47,507 bases of DNA, from positions 1-47,507 of the forward strand of contig JAEYUL010000170.1 in assembly GCA_023432565.1 (NCBI GenBank). The letters run 5' to 3'. Below are positions 1 to 8,244 of the stretch, in pieces. Under the pieces are notes generated by a model. The model ran no database searches and had not been told where the DNA came from. It was given only the letters and a program-made list of their open reading frames with translations. The stretch is from Actinomycetes bacterium (lineage in GTDB: Bacteria > Actinomycetota > Actinomycetes > Actinomycetales > Cellulomonadaceae). A program made the translations under genes and the position numbers. Each line of letters begins with the position of its first letter. The first letter of the stretch is position 1.

Positions 1-743
<743 letters not shown>

Positions 744-778
744 CGATCGCACCGATCACTCGGTAAAGCACGTCATGC

Positions 779-819
779 GTCCGCGTGCGCCCTGGCCACC
801 GGCCCCGGCGCACGCGGAC
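779..819 (+). terminator. Strong hairpin between gap and pgk
   Basis: A perfect 13-base-pair stem (GTCCGCGTGCGCC at 779-791 pairing with 807-819) encloses a 15-base loop, 36 bases after the gap stop codon and 41 bases before the pgk start. No U tract follows. It may be a partial terminator or an RNA-stabilising element that sets different gap and pgk-tpiA levels. Confidence 0.6.
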
Positions 820-860
820 GCTGTCGTTCCGGCCACCTGTCCGCCCCCGGAGAAGGATTC

Positions 861-2060
861 ATGAAGACCATCGAGGACCTCGGCGACCTGCGCGGCAAGC
901 GCGTGCTCGTCCGCTCCGACTTCAACGTGCCGCTCGACGGCACGACGATCACCGACGACGGCCGCGTGCGCGCGGCTCTCCCGACGCTCACCGCGCTGCT
1001 CGACGCCGGTGCCCGCGTCGTCGTCACCGCCCACCTCGGCCGCCCGAAGGGCGCCCCCGAGGACAAGTACTCGCTCGCGCCCGTCGCGACGCGGCTGTCC
1101 GAGCTGCTCGGCAAGCCCGTGACGCTCGCGAAGGACACCGTCGGCGAGTCCGCGCAGGCGACCGTCGCGGCGCTCCAGGACGGCGAGATCGCCCTGCTGG
1201 AGAACATCCGCTTCGACCCGCGCGAGACGAGCAAGGACGACGCCGAGCGCGGCGCTCTCGCCGACGACCTCGCGGCCCTCGCCGACGCGTTCGTGTCGGA
1301 CGGCTTCGGCGTCGTGCACCGCAAGCAGGCGTCGGTCTACGACGTCGCGCTCAAGCTGCCCCACGCGGTCGGCAAGCTCGTGCTGAACGAGGTCGAGTCG
1401 CTGAAGAAGGCGACCGAGGACCCGCAGCGCCCGTACGTCGTGGTGCTCGGCGGCTCGAAGGTCTCCGACAAGCTCGGCGTCATCTCGAACCTGCTGACCA
1501 AGGCGGACCGCCTGATCATCGGTGGCGGGATGCTCTTCACCTTCCTCGCGGCCAAGGGCTACTCGGTCGGCAACTCGCTGCTCGAGCAGGACCAGGTCGA
1601 GACGGTCAAGGGCTACCTGACGCAGGCCGAGGAGGCCGGCGTCGAGATCGTCCTGCCGGTCGACATCCGCGTCGCCGCCGAGTTCAAGGCGGACTCGCCC
1701 GCCTCGGTCGTGCCTGCGGACGCGATCCCGGACGGTCAGATCGGCCTCGACATCGGTCCCGAGTCGGAGAAGCTCTTCGCCTCGAAGATCGTGGACGCGA
1801 AGACGGTCGTCTGGAACGGTCCCGCGGGCGTGTTCGAGTTCGAGGCGTTCGCGGGCGGCACCAAGGCCGTCGCGCAGGCGCTGATCGACGCCGGAGCCCA
1901 CGGTGGCTTCACGATCGTCGGCGGCGGCGACTCGGCCGCGGCCGTGCGCACGCTCGGTTTCGACGAGGCGAAGTTCGGCCACATCTCGACCGGTGGCGGC
2001 GCGAGCCTCGAGTTCCTGGAGGGCAAGACCCTCCCCGGCATCGCCGTCCTGGAGGACTGA
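861..2060 (+). CDS. pgk: Phosphoglycerate kinase
   Basis: Transfers the acyl phosphate of 1,3-bisphosphoglycerate to ADP, making ATP and 3-phosphoglycerate in glycolysis. The protein is 399 residues, the usual length. The N-terminal substrate motif RSDFNVPL lies at residues 19-26, followed by the HLGRPKG motif. The C-terminal nucleotide domain carries GGSKVSDK, NGPAGVFE and the glycine-rich GGGDSAAA. The ATG at 861 is preceded by the strong ribosome binding site GGAGAAGG with suitable spacing. The tpiA start lies four bases after the stop codon, so the two are cotranscribed. Confidence 0.98.
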   Translation: MKTIEDLGDLRGKRVLVRSDFNVPLDGTTITDDGRVRAALPTLTALLDAGARVVVTAHLGRPKGAPEDKYSLAPVATRLSELLGKPVTLAKDTVGESAQATVAALQDGEIALLENIRFDPRETSKDDAERGALADDLAALADAFVSDGFGVVHRKQASVYDVALKLPHAVGKLVLNEVESLKKATEDPQRPYVVVLGGSKVSDKLGVISNLLTKADRLIIGGGMLFTFLAAKGYSVGNSLLEQDQVETVKGYLTQAEEAGVEIVLPVDIRVAAEFKADSPASVVPADAIPDGQIGLDIGPESEKLFASKIVDAKTVVWNGPAGVFEFEAFAGGTKAVAQALIDAGAHGGFTIVGGGDSAAAVRTLGFDEAKFGHISTGGGASLEFLEGKTLPGIAVLED

Positions 2061-2064
2061 GACC

Positions 2065-2859
2065 ATGACCCAGCGCACCCCGCTCATGGCGGGCAACTGG
2101 AAGATGAACCTGGACCACCACGAGGCGGTCCACACGCTCCAGAAGCTCGCGTGGACGCTCAAGGACGCCAAGCACGACTACAGCACGGTCGAGGTCGCGG
2201 TCATCCCGCCGTTCACCGACCTGCGCAGCGTGCAGACGCTCGTCGACGCGGACAAGCTCGAGATCGTCTACGGCGCCCAGGACGTCTCGGCGCACACGTC
2301 GGGCGCGTACACCGGTGAGATCGCGCCGTCGTTCCTCACCAAGCTCGGCGTCACGTACGCGGTCGTCGGCCACTCGGAGCGCCGTGAGTACCACGCGGAG
2401 TCCGACGAGCTCGTCAACGCCAAGGTCAAGAACGCCCTCGCCGCGGGCCTGGCGCCCATCCTGTGCGTGGGCGAGAAGCTCGAGGTCCGCAAGGCAGGCG
2501 AGCAGGTCCCGGTGACCCTCGCCCAGCTGGACGGCGGCCTCGCGGGCCTGACGGCCGAGCAGGTGCGTGACGTCGTCGTGGCGTACGAGCCGGTCTGGGC
2601 GATCGGTACGGGCGAGACGGCCACGCCGGAGGACGCGCAGGAGCTGTGCGAGGCCATCCGGGTCCGGATCGCCGAGCTGTACGACCAGGCGACCGCCGAC
2701 GCGGTGCGCGTGCTGTACGGCGGCTCCGTGAAGTCGTCGAACGTCGCCTCGATCATGGCGAAGCCCGACGTCGACGGCGCACTGGTCGGTGGGGCGAGCC
2801 TCGACCCCGAGGAGTTCGCCAAGATCGTGCGCTACCAGTCGCACGCAGTCGGTCTCTGA
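2065..2859 (+). CDS. tpiA: Triosephosphate isomerase
   Basis: Interconverts dihydroxyacetone phosphate and glyceraldehyde 3-phosphate. The 264-residue protein starts MTQRTPLMAGNWKMN, which gives the family signature AGNWKMN at the N terminus. The catalytic histidine motif VVGHSERR and the catalytic glutamate motif AYEPVWAIGTG are intact, and the phosphate-gripping LYGGSVKSSN and GALVGGASL motifs follow. The frame extends upstream inside pgk, but the ATG at 2065, four bases after the pgk stop with GGAGGACTGA as ribosome binding site, is the sensible start. It is followed by a strong hairpin, so it ends the gap-pgk-tpiA unit. Confidence 0.98.
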   Translation: MTQRTPLMAGNWKMNLDHHEAVHTLQKLAWTLKDAKHDYSTVEVAVIPPFTDLRSVQTLVDADKLEIVYGAQDVSAHTSGAYTGEIAPSFLTKLGVTYAVVGHSERREYHAESDELVNAKVKNALAAGLAPILCVGEKLEVRKAGEQVPVTLAQLDGGLAGLTAEQVRDVVVAYEPVWAIGTGETATPEDAQELCEAIRVRIAELYDQATADAVRVLYGGSVKSSNVASIMAKPDVDGALVGGASLDPEEFAKIVRYQSHAVGL

Positions 2860-2873
2860 CTGCCTCGCACCGT

Positions 2874-2918
2874 CGCCCCGGTGCGGCCCCTGTCTCACGC
2901 AGGCGTCGCACCGGGGCG
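2874..2918 (+). terminator. Terminator-like hairpin after tpiA
   Basis: A perfect 12-base-pair stem (CGCCCCGGTGCG at 2874-2885 with 2907-2918) starts 14 bases after the tpiA stop codon and before the secG promoter region. There is no long U tract, which is normal in high-GC actinobacteria. Confidence 0.75.
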
Positions 2919-2948
2919 TCGATGTGGATTCTGGCGCGATTCGTCGCC

Positions 2949-2954
2949 TACCCT
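2949..2954 (+). promoter_or_regulatory. Probable -10 element of secG-rbpA
   Basis: TACCCT fits the actinobacterial TANNNT -10 pattern and lies between the tpiA hairpin and secG, about 60 bases before the secG start. A weak -35-like TGGATT lies 18 bases upstream (2925-2930). It would separate secG expression from glycolysis. Confidence 0.45.
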
Positions 2955-3016
2955 GTACCCGGCCCGCGCGTCGTCGCGCGGGCGGCCCCGCTTCGCAAGT
3001 GAGGAACGACACCGAC

Positions 3017-3262
3017 GTGACCGCCCTGAAGATCTCCATGCAGGTGCTCCTGGTGCTGACCAGCGTGCTCCTGGTTCCGCTGGTGCTGCTCCACAAGGGC
3101 AAGGGCGGCGGCCTGTCCGACATGTTCGGTGGTGGCATCACCTCGAGCGCAGGTAGCTCCGGGGTCGCCGAGCGCAACCTCAACCGGATCACCGTCGGTG
3201 TCGCGCTGGCGTGGGCCGGCGTCATCGTGGTGCTCGGTCTCATCGAGCGCTACGACGGCTGA
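3017..3262 (+). CDS. secG: Preprotein translocase subunit SecG
   Basis: Small accessory membrane subunit of the SecYEG protein export channel. The 81-residue product has two hydrophobic segments (about residues 6-24 and 57-76), separated by the glycine-rich loop HKGKGGGLSDMFGGG typical of SecG. The chosen start is the GTG at 3017, giving MTALKISMQVLL with AGTGAGGAAC upstream as ribosome binding site. The frame is open further upstream, but it runs over the tpiA hairpin. The position between tpiA and rbpA is the common actinobacterial arrangement. Confidence 0.93.
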   Translation: MTALKISMQVLLVLTSVLLVPLVLLHKGKGGGLSDMFGGGITSSAGSSGVAERNLNRITVGVALAWAGVIVVLGLIERYDG

Positions 3263-3273
3263 GGCGGACGACC

Positions 3274-3621
3274 ATGGCGAGCGGCAACGCGATCCGAGGC
3301 TCCCGCGTCGGAGCAGGCCCCATGGGCGAGGCGGAACGCGGCGACGCCGCTCCCCGTATCTGGATCTCCTACTGGTGCGCGAACGGCCACGAGACGCGGC
3401 CCAGCTTCGCCGAGGAGGCCGCGCAGGAGGCGCCCACGACGTGGGACTGCCCGCGGTGCGGCTTCCCTGCAGGTCAGGACCAGGAGAACCCGCCGGCTCC
3501 GGTCCGCAACGAGCCCTACAAGACTCACCTGGCCTACGTGAAGGAGCGCCGGTCCGACGAGGACGGCGCGGCGATTCTCGACGAGGCTCTCGCGGCTCTG
3601 CGCGCACGCCGCGGCCGCTGA
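3274..3621 (+). CDS. rbpA: RNA polymerase-binding protein RbpA
   Basis: Actinobacteria-specific transcription factor that binds RNA polymerase and the housekeeping sigma factor and stabilises open promoter complexes. The 115-residue protein starts ASGNAIRGSRVGAGPMG and contains the core zinc-binding-type motif YWCANGH with CPRCGFPAGQD, then the conserved NEPYKTHLAYVKERRS sigma-interaction tail. The ATG at 3274 is 11 bases after secG and is preceded by GAGGCGGACG. The first start of the open frame (3211) lies inside secG and is rejected. A strong bidirectional hairpin follows. Confidence 0.96.
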   Translation: MASGNAIRGSRVGAGPMGEAERGDAAPRIWISYWCANGHETRPSFAEEAAQEAPTTWDCPRCGFPAGQDQENPPAPVRNEPYKTHLAYVKERRSDEDGAAILDEALAALRARRGR

Positions 3622-3634
3622 ACCCGGCTCGACC

Positions 3635-3665
3635 GAGGCGCCCCCGCAGCGCGCGGGGGCCCCTC
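3635..3665. terminator. Bidirectional terminator between rbpA and pgl
   Basis: The stem GAGG-GCCCCCGC pairs with GCGGGGGC-CCTC (3635-3647 with 3653-3665, one C-C mismatch) around a five-base loop, followed by TCTTGT. It sits between the converging rbpA and pgl genes, so it can end both operons. The stretch 3666-3752 holds nothing else that I recognise. Confidence 0.85.
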
Positions 3666-3752
3666 GTCTTGTCACGTCGCGCGCGTCGATGGTCGGCGGT
3701 ACGCCCCGTGAGTCACGGTCAGCCTGCGCAGCAGGGCGACGCCGTCGTGCGG

Positions 3753-4532
3753 TCAGGCCGGGGCATCGACTGCGGGAAGGTCTGCGGCCGCGGCCGCGTC
3801 GATCAGCCACAGGGTGCGTTCGGTCCCGAACGCACCCGCGGCGGGTGTGGCGCCCACGGGCGCCGACGAGAGCGCGGAGGCCACCGCGTCCGCCTTCTCC
3901 GTCCCCGCGGCGACGACCCAGACCTCGCGCGCGCTGCGGATCGCGTCGAACGTGAGCGTGACACGCTGCGGCGGCGGCTTGGGGGAGCCGTGCACGGCCG
4001 CGGTGGCGACACCGTCGACGTCGACCGCCGGGTGACCGGGGAAGAGCGAGGCGATGTGGCCGTCCGGCCCCATGCCGAGCAGCAGCACGTCGAAGGCGGG
4101 CACGAGCTCTCCGTCGGCCGCGTACTGGGCGAGCTGGTCCGCGTACGCCTCGGCTGCGGCGTCGGGCGTCGTGATCAGGGAGTCGAGCGCCGGCACGGGG
4201 TGCACGTTGGCGGCGGGCAGCGCGTCGCCGAGCGCTGTGATCAACGCGTCGCGCGCCTGCGTCTCGTTGCGGTCGGCATCCCCGTCGGGCAGGAACCGCT
4301 CGTCGCCCCACCACAGGTGCACCTGCGACCAGTCGACGGCGTCGCGGACCGGGCTCGCCGCGACGGCGGCGAGGGTCTGGATGCCCACGGTGCCGCCGGT
4401 CAGCACCACGTGCAGCGGAGCGCGGTGCGACTGCGCGTCGACGAGGGTGACGAGCAGCCTTGCGGCGGTCGCCTGGGCGAGCAGGGACGCGTCGGGGTGG
4501 ACGACGACGTCGCGCACGACCGGCGCCGTCAT
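3753..4532 (-). CDS. pgl: 6-phosphogluconolactonase
   Basis: Hydrolyses 6-phosphogluconolactone to 6-phosphogluconate in the oxidative pentose phosphate pathway. The 259-residue protein has the DevB/NagB-type fold signatures: the phosphate loop LTGGTVG, the motif WWGDERFLP, and the catalytic-site motif LLGMGPDGHIASLFPGH. The ATG at 4532 overlaps the opcA stop codon in an ATGA, so the protein starts MTAPVVRD. It is the last gene of the tal-zwf-opcA-pgl operon, in pathway order, and meets rbpA tail to tail at a shared hairpin. Confidence 0.95.
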   Translation of the reverse strand: MTAPVVRDVVVHPDASLLAQATAARLLVTLVDAQSHRAPLHVVLTGGTVGIQTLAAVAASPVRDAVDWSQVHLWWGDERFLPDGDADRNETQARDALITALGDALPAANVHPVPALDSLITTPDAAAEAYADQLAQYAADGELVPAFDVLLLGMGPDGHIASLFPGHPAVDVDGVATAAVHGSPKPPPQRVTLTFDAIRSAREVWVVAAGTEKADAVASALSSAPVGATPAAGAFGTERTLWLIDAAAAADLPAVDAPA

Positions 4533-5452
4533 GCCGGGATCCTCGACAGGCCCTTGGTGAGCACCTCGCCGTACACCTCGTCGGGGTCGAGCCGCCGCAG
4601 CTCCTCGGCGAGGCACTCACGCAGGTGCCGGATCGGCAGGGCGATCCTGTGCTCGGGCTGACCGGGCTGGTGCAACGCGGCTGTCTTGCCGTCGGGCCGC
4701 CCCAGCACGATGTCTCCGGACGCGCGCTCGAGCCTGACCTGCACGATGGCGGGCGCGTCGGGGATCCGCTCGACCTCGACGGGGCACCGCAGCGCCCACC
4801 CGAGCCATGCGGCGACCATGTCGACCGAGGTGTGCGTGGCCTGCCCGGAGACCACCGCGCGGCGGACCGGCTCGAACGGCGGCTGCTCGAGCGTCGCCGC
4901 GATCAGGCCACGCCACAGGGTGGCGCGAGTCCACGCGAGGTCCGTGTCACCCTCGCGGTAGGACTCCGCGAGCCTGCGCAGCCAGGCCCCCGGGTCGGAC
5001 GATCGCACGGAGTCCGTGATGCGGCGCTGCGCCATCTGCCCGAGCGGGTGCTCGGACGGGACCGGCGGGGGCTCGTACGGCCACCAGGCGACGATGGGCG
5101 CGTCCGGAAGGAGCAGCGGGACGACGAGCGTGTCGAGGTGGTCGAGCACCTCGCCCGAGGGGCGCAGGATGATGACCTCGCTCGCGCCCGCGTCGCCACC
5201 GAGCCGGATCTCGGCGTCGAGCCCTTGGCCCGAGGCGGAGCCGCCTGACTCGGACGTGATGAGGATGACGCGGCACGGGTGCTCGCGGCTCGCGTCGTTC
5301 GCCGCCGCGATCGCGTGCTCGGGGTCGTGGTCTCCCGTGTCGACGATGAGCGTCAGGACCCGGCCCAGCGCGACGGCACCGCCCTCGTCGCGCTCGGTCA
5401 GCAGGCGCTTGGCGACCGCGCGCGTCGTGGTGCCCGGCATGTCGATGATCAC
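4529..5452 (-). CDS. opcA: Glucose-6-phosphate dehydrogenase assembly protein OpcA
   Basis: OpcA is the partner protein needed for full activity of glucose-6-phosphate dehydrogenase in actinobacteria and cyanobacteria. The 307-residue product starts VIIDMPGTTTRAV and has the family motifs PCRVILITSE, PLLLPDAPIVAWWP and SYREGDTDLAWTRATLWR. The GTG at 5452 overlaps the zwf stop codon (GTGA), and its own stop overlaps pgl. The open frame continues upstream inside zwf, but those 44 residues are low-complexity shadow sequence and are excluded. Confidence 0.94.
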   Translation of the reverse strand: MIIDMPGTTTRAVAKRLLTERDEGGAVALGRVLTLIVDTGDHDPEHAIAAANDASREHPCRVILITSESGGSASGQGLDAEIRLGGDAGASEVIILRPSGEVLDHLDTLVVPLLLPDAPIVAWWPYEPPPVPSEHPLGQMAQRRITDSVRSSDPGAWLRRLAESYREGDTDLAWTRATLWRGLIAATLEQPPFEPVRRAVVSGQATHTSVDMVAAWLGWALRCPVEVERIPDAPAIVQVRLERASGDIVLGRPDGKTAALHQPGQPEHRIALPIRHLRECLAEELRRLDPDEVYGEVLTKGLSRIPA

Positions 5453-6990
5453 GGCAGCCTCCACGCGCGCCCGTCGCGCGCCATCATCTCGTCGGCGGAA
5501 CGCGGCCCCCAGGTGCCGGCCCGGTACTCGTCGGGCTTCCCGTGCGCGGCCCAGTACTCGATGATCGGGTCGAGGATCTTCCACGACAGCTCGACCTCGG
5601 TGTTCTGCGGGAACAGCGGCGGGTCGCCGAGCAGCACGTCGAGGATCAGCCGCTCGTACGCCTCGGGGGACGCCTCGGTGAACGCGTGGCCGTAGCCGAA
5701 GTCCATCGTGACGTCACGGACCTCCATCTGCGTGCCCGGCACCTTGGCGCCGAACCGCAGCGTGACGCCCTCGTCGGGTTGCACGCGGATGACCAGCGCG
5801 TTCTTGCCGAGCTCTTCGGTGGCGGTCGACTCGAACGGCAGGTGGGGAGCGCGCTTGAACACGACGGCGATCTCGGTGACCCGCTTGCCGAGCCGCTTGC
5901 CGGTGCGCAGGTAGAACGGGACGCCGGCCCACCGCCGGGTGTCGATGTCGACGCGGATCGCGGCGTACGTCTCGGTGGTCGAGCGCGGGTTGAAGCCCTC
6001 CTCCTCGAGGAACCCGACCACCGGCTCACCGCCCTGCCAGCCGGCGGTGTACTGGCCCCGCGCCGTGTGGCGGGCGATGTCGCGCGGCACACGCACCGCC
6101 GAGAGCACCTTCTCCTTCTCGGCGCGCAGAGACGCGGCGTCGAACGAGACGGGCTCCTCCATCGCGGTGAGCGCGAGGAGCTGCAGCAGGTGGTTCTGGA
6201 TGACGTCGCGCGCCGCCCCGATACCGTCGTAGTAGCCCGCCCGGCCCCCGATGCCGATGTCCTCGGCCATCGTGATCTGCACGTGGTCGACGTAGTTGGC
6301 GTTCCAGATCGGCTCGAACAGCTGGTTCGCGAAGCGCAGCGCCAGCAGGTTCTGGACCGTCTCCTTGCCCAGGTAGTGGTCGATCCGGAAGATGTCGTCG
6401 GTCCGGAAGACGCTCGAGACGATGCTCTGCAGCTCGCGCGCGCTCGCGAGGTCGTGCCCGAACGGCTTCTCGATGACGACCCGGCGCCACCGACCCTCCT
6501 GCGGCTGGGACAGGCCCGAGCGCGAGAGCTGCTGGCACACCACCGGGAACGACGAGGGCGGGACCGACAGGTAGAACGCGTGGTTGCCCCCGGTGCCGCG
6601 CGAGACGTCGAGCTCCTCGACGGTGTCTCGCAGCCGGTCGAACGCGTCGTCGTCGTCGAACGTGCCCTGCACGAACCGGATGCCCTCGCTCAGCTGCTGC
6701 CAGGTGGCCTCGCGGAACGGTGTGCGGGCGTTCTCCTTGACCGCGTCGTGCACGATCTGCGCGAAGTCCTGCGTCTCCCAGTCGCGACGCGCGAACCCCG
6801 TCAGGGCGAACCCGGGCGGCAGCAGGCCGCGGTTCGTCAGGTCGTACACGGCCGGCATGAGCTTCTTGCGGGCCAGGTCACCGGTCACGCCGAAGATCAC
6901 CAGGCCGCAGGGCCCGGCGATGCGCGGCAGGCGTCGGTCGCGCGGGTCCCGCAACGGGTTGGTGCCGCTGGCGACCTTCGCGAGGTTCAC
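5449..6990 (-). CDS. zwf: Glucose-6-phosphate 1-dehydrogenase
   Basis: First enzyme of the oxidative pentose phosphate pathway: it oxidises glucose 6-phosphate to 6-phosphogluconolactone with NADP. The protein is 513 residues, normal length. The N-terminal coenzyme-binding motif GVTGDLARKK, the EKPFG lysine motif and the substrate site RIDHYLGKE are all present. The start is a GTG at 6990 (on the minus strand) that overlaps the tal stop codon in GTGA, so translation is probably coupled to tal. It is followed by opcA and pgl with equal 4-base overlaps. Confidence 0.98.
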   Translation of the reverse strand: MNLAKVASGTNPLRDPRDRRLPRIAGPCGLVIFGVTGDLARKKLMPAVYDLTNRGLLPPGFALTGFARRDWETQDFAQIVHDAVKENARTPFREATWQQLSEGIRFVQGTFDDDDAFDRLRDTVEELDVSRGTGGNHAFYLSVPPSSFPVVCQQLSRSGLSQPQEGRWRRVVIEKPFGHDLASARELQSIVSSVFRTDDIFRIDHYLGKETVQNLLALRFANQLFEPIWNANYVDHVQITMAEDIGIGGRAGYYDGIGAARDVIQNHLLQLLALTAMEEPVSFDAASLRAEKEKVLSAVRVPRDIARHTARGQYTAGWQGGEPVVGFLEEEGFNPRSTTETYAAIRVDIDTRRWAGVPFYLRTGKRLGKRVTEIAVVFKRAPHLPFESTATEELGKNALVIRVQPDEGVTLRFGAKVPGTQMEVRDVTMDFGYGHAFTEASPEAYERLILDVLLGDPPLFPQNTEVELSWKILDPIIEYWAAHGKPDEYRAGTWGPRSADEMMARDGRAWRLP

Positions 6991-8117
6991 TGGGCCTCCG
7001 CCGAGCGCTGCGCGGCGGTGGTCAGGCCCTCGGACACCTTCGCGAGCAGCTCGTCCCAGCTCGCCTCGAACTTCTCGAGGCCCTCGAGCTCGAGCTGCTC
7101 AGCGACGTCGTCCACGTCGATCCCCAGTGCGACCAGGCGGTCGAGCAGCGCAGCGGAGGCGGCCTGGGTTCCCGTCACGGTGTCGTGGGCGTCCCCGCCG
7201 TGGTCCGCGACGGCCTCGAGCGTCGCGGCGGGCATCGTGTTGACGACGCCGGCCACGACGAGCTCGTCGACGTACAGCGTGTCCGGGTAGGCGGGGTCCT
7301 TGACGCCGGTCGAGGCCCACAGCGGGCGCTGAGGCCGGGCACCGGCCGCTGCGAGCTGCCGCCACCGGTCGCTCGAGACGACCTCCTCGTAGACGCCGTA
7401 GGCCAGCCGTGCGTTGGCGATGGCTGCCTTGCCTCGCAGCTCGGCGGCCTCAGGCGTGCCGAGCGCGTCGAGACGGGGGTCGACCGCGGCGTCGACGCGC
7501 GAGACGAAGAACGAGGCGACGGACGCGACCGGAGCCAGGTCGTGCCCGTTCGCGCCGGCCTGCTCCAGACCCGCCTGGAAGGCGTCGAGCACCGCGGCGT
7601 AGCGCTCCAGGGAGAAGATCAGCGTGACGTTCACGCTGATGCCCTCGGCCAGCACGGCGGTCACGGCCGGCAGACCCTCGACGGTCGCGGGGATCTTGAT
7701 GAAGACGTTCGGGCGGTCCACGGCGCTCCACAGCGCGCGTGCGGACGTGATCGTCCCCGCCGTGTCCCGTGCGAGCCGTGGGTCGACCTCGATCGACACG
7801 CGCCCGTCCTGGCCGTTCGTGCGGTCGTACACGGGCCGCAGCACGTCCGCGGCCGCGCGCACGTCGTCCGTCGTGATCGCGAAGACCGCCTGGTCGACGT
7901 CGGCACCTTGCGCCGCCAGGGCGCGCAGCTGCTCGTCGTACGCGTCGCCCTTGCTGATGGCCGCCGCGAAGATCGTCGGGTTCGTCGTCACGCCGACCAC
8001 GCCGCGCTCCACGAGCGCGGCGAGGTTCCCGGAGTGCAGCCGCTCACGCGACAGGTCGTCGAGCCAGACGGCCACTCCCGCCTCGGAGAGCCGTGCGAGG
8101 GGTCCGCTCGCTGCCAT
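6987..8117 (-). CDS. tal: Transaldolase
   Basis: Transfers a dihydroxyacetone unit between sugar phosphates in the non-oxidative pentose phosphate pathway. The 376-residue protein has the N-terminal motif GVTTNPTIF and the Schiff-base lysine motif VFIKIPAT, matching the long actinobacterial transaldolase type. The chosen start is the ATG at 8117 because GGAAGGA lies eight bases upstream. The ATG at 8135 six codons earlier sits on top of that ribosome binding site. The gene heads the tal-zwf-opcA-pgl operon, and tkt upstream ends in its own hairpin. Confidence 0.96.
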   Translation of the reverse strand: MAASGPLARLSEAGVAVWLDDLSRERLHSGNLAALVERGVVGVTTNPTIFAAAISKGDAYDEQLRALAAQGADVDQAVFAITTDDVRAAADVLRPVYDRTNGQDGRVSIEVDPRLARDTAGTITSARALWSAVDRPNVFIKIPATVEGLPAVTAVLAEGISVNVTLIFSLERYAAVLDAFQAGLEQAGANGHDLAPVASVASFFVSRVDAAVDPRLDALGTPEAAELRGKAAIANARLAYGVYEEVVSSDRWRQLAAAGARPQRPLWASTGVKDPAYPDTLYVDELVVAGVVNTMPAATLEAVADHGGDAHDTVTGTQAASAALLDRLVALGIDVDDVAEQLELEGLEKFEASWDELLAKVSEGLTTAAQRSAEAQ

Positions 8118-8194
8118 GGTCGTTCCTTCCCTCATGAGCCTGCTGCGCGGGGGCGCGACCGTGCCTCCGCGAGGTCCTCGTCATCCTGACCCGG

Positions 8195-8237
8195 ACGGGC
8201 ACGGGACGCCTGCTGGAGTGTGGCGTCCCGTGCCCGT
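8195..8237 (-). terminator. Terminator-like hairpin after tkt
   Basis: A perfect 16-base-pair stem (ACGGGCACGGGACGCC at 8195-8210 with 8222-8237) and an 11-base loop lie eight bases downstream of the tkt stop codon. It should uncouple tkt from the tal operon. The remaining bases 8118-8194 must hold the tal promoter, which I could not pin down. Confidence 0.85.
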
Positions 8238-8244
8238 GCGCAGA

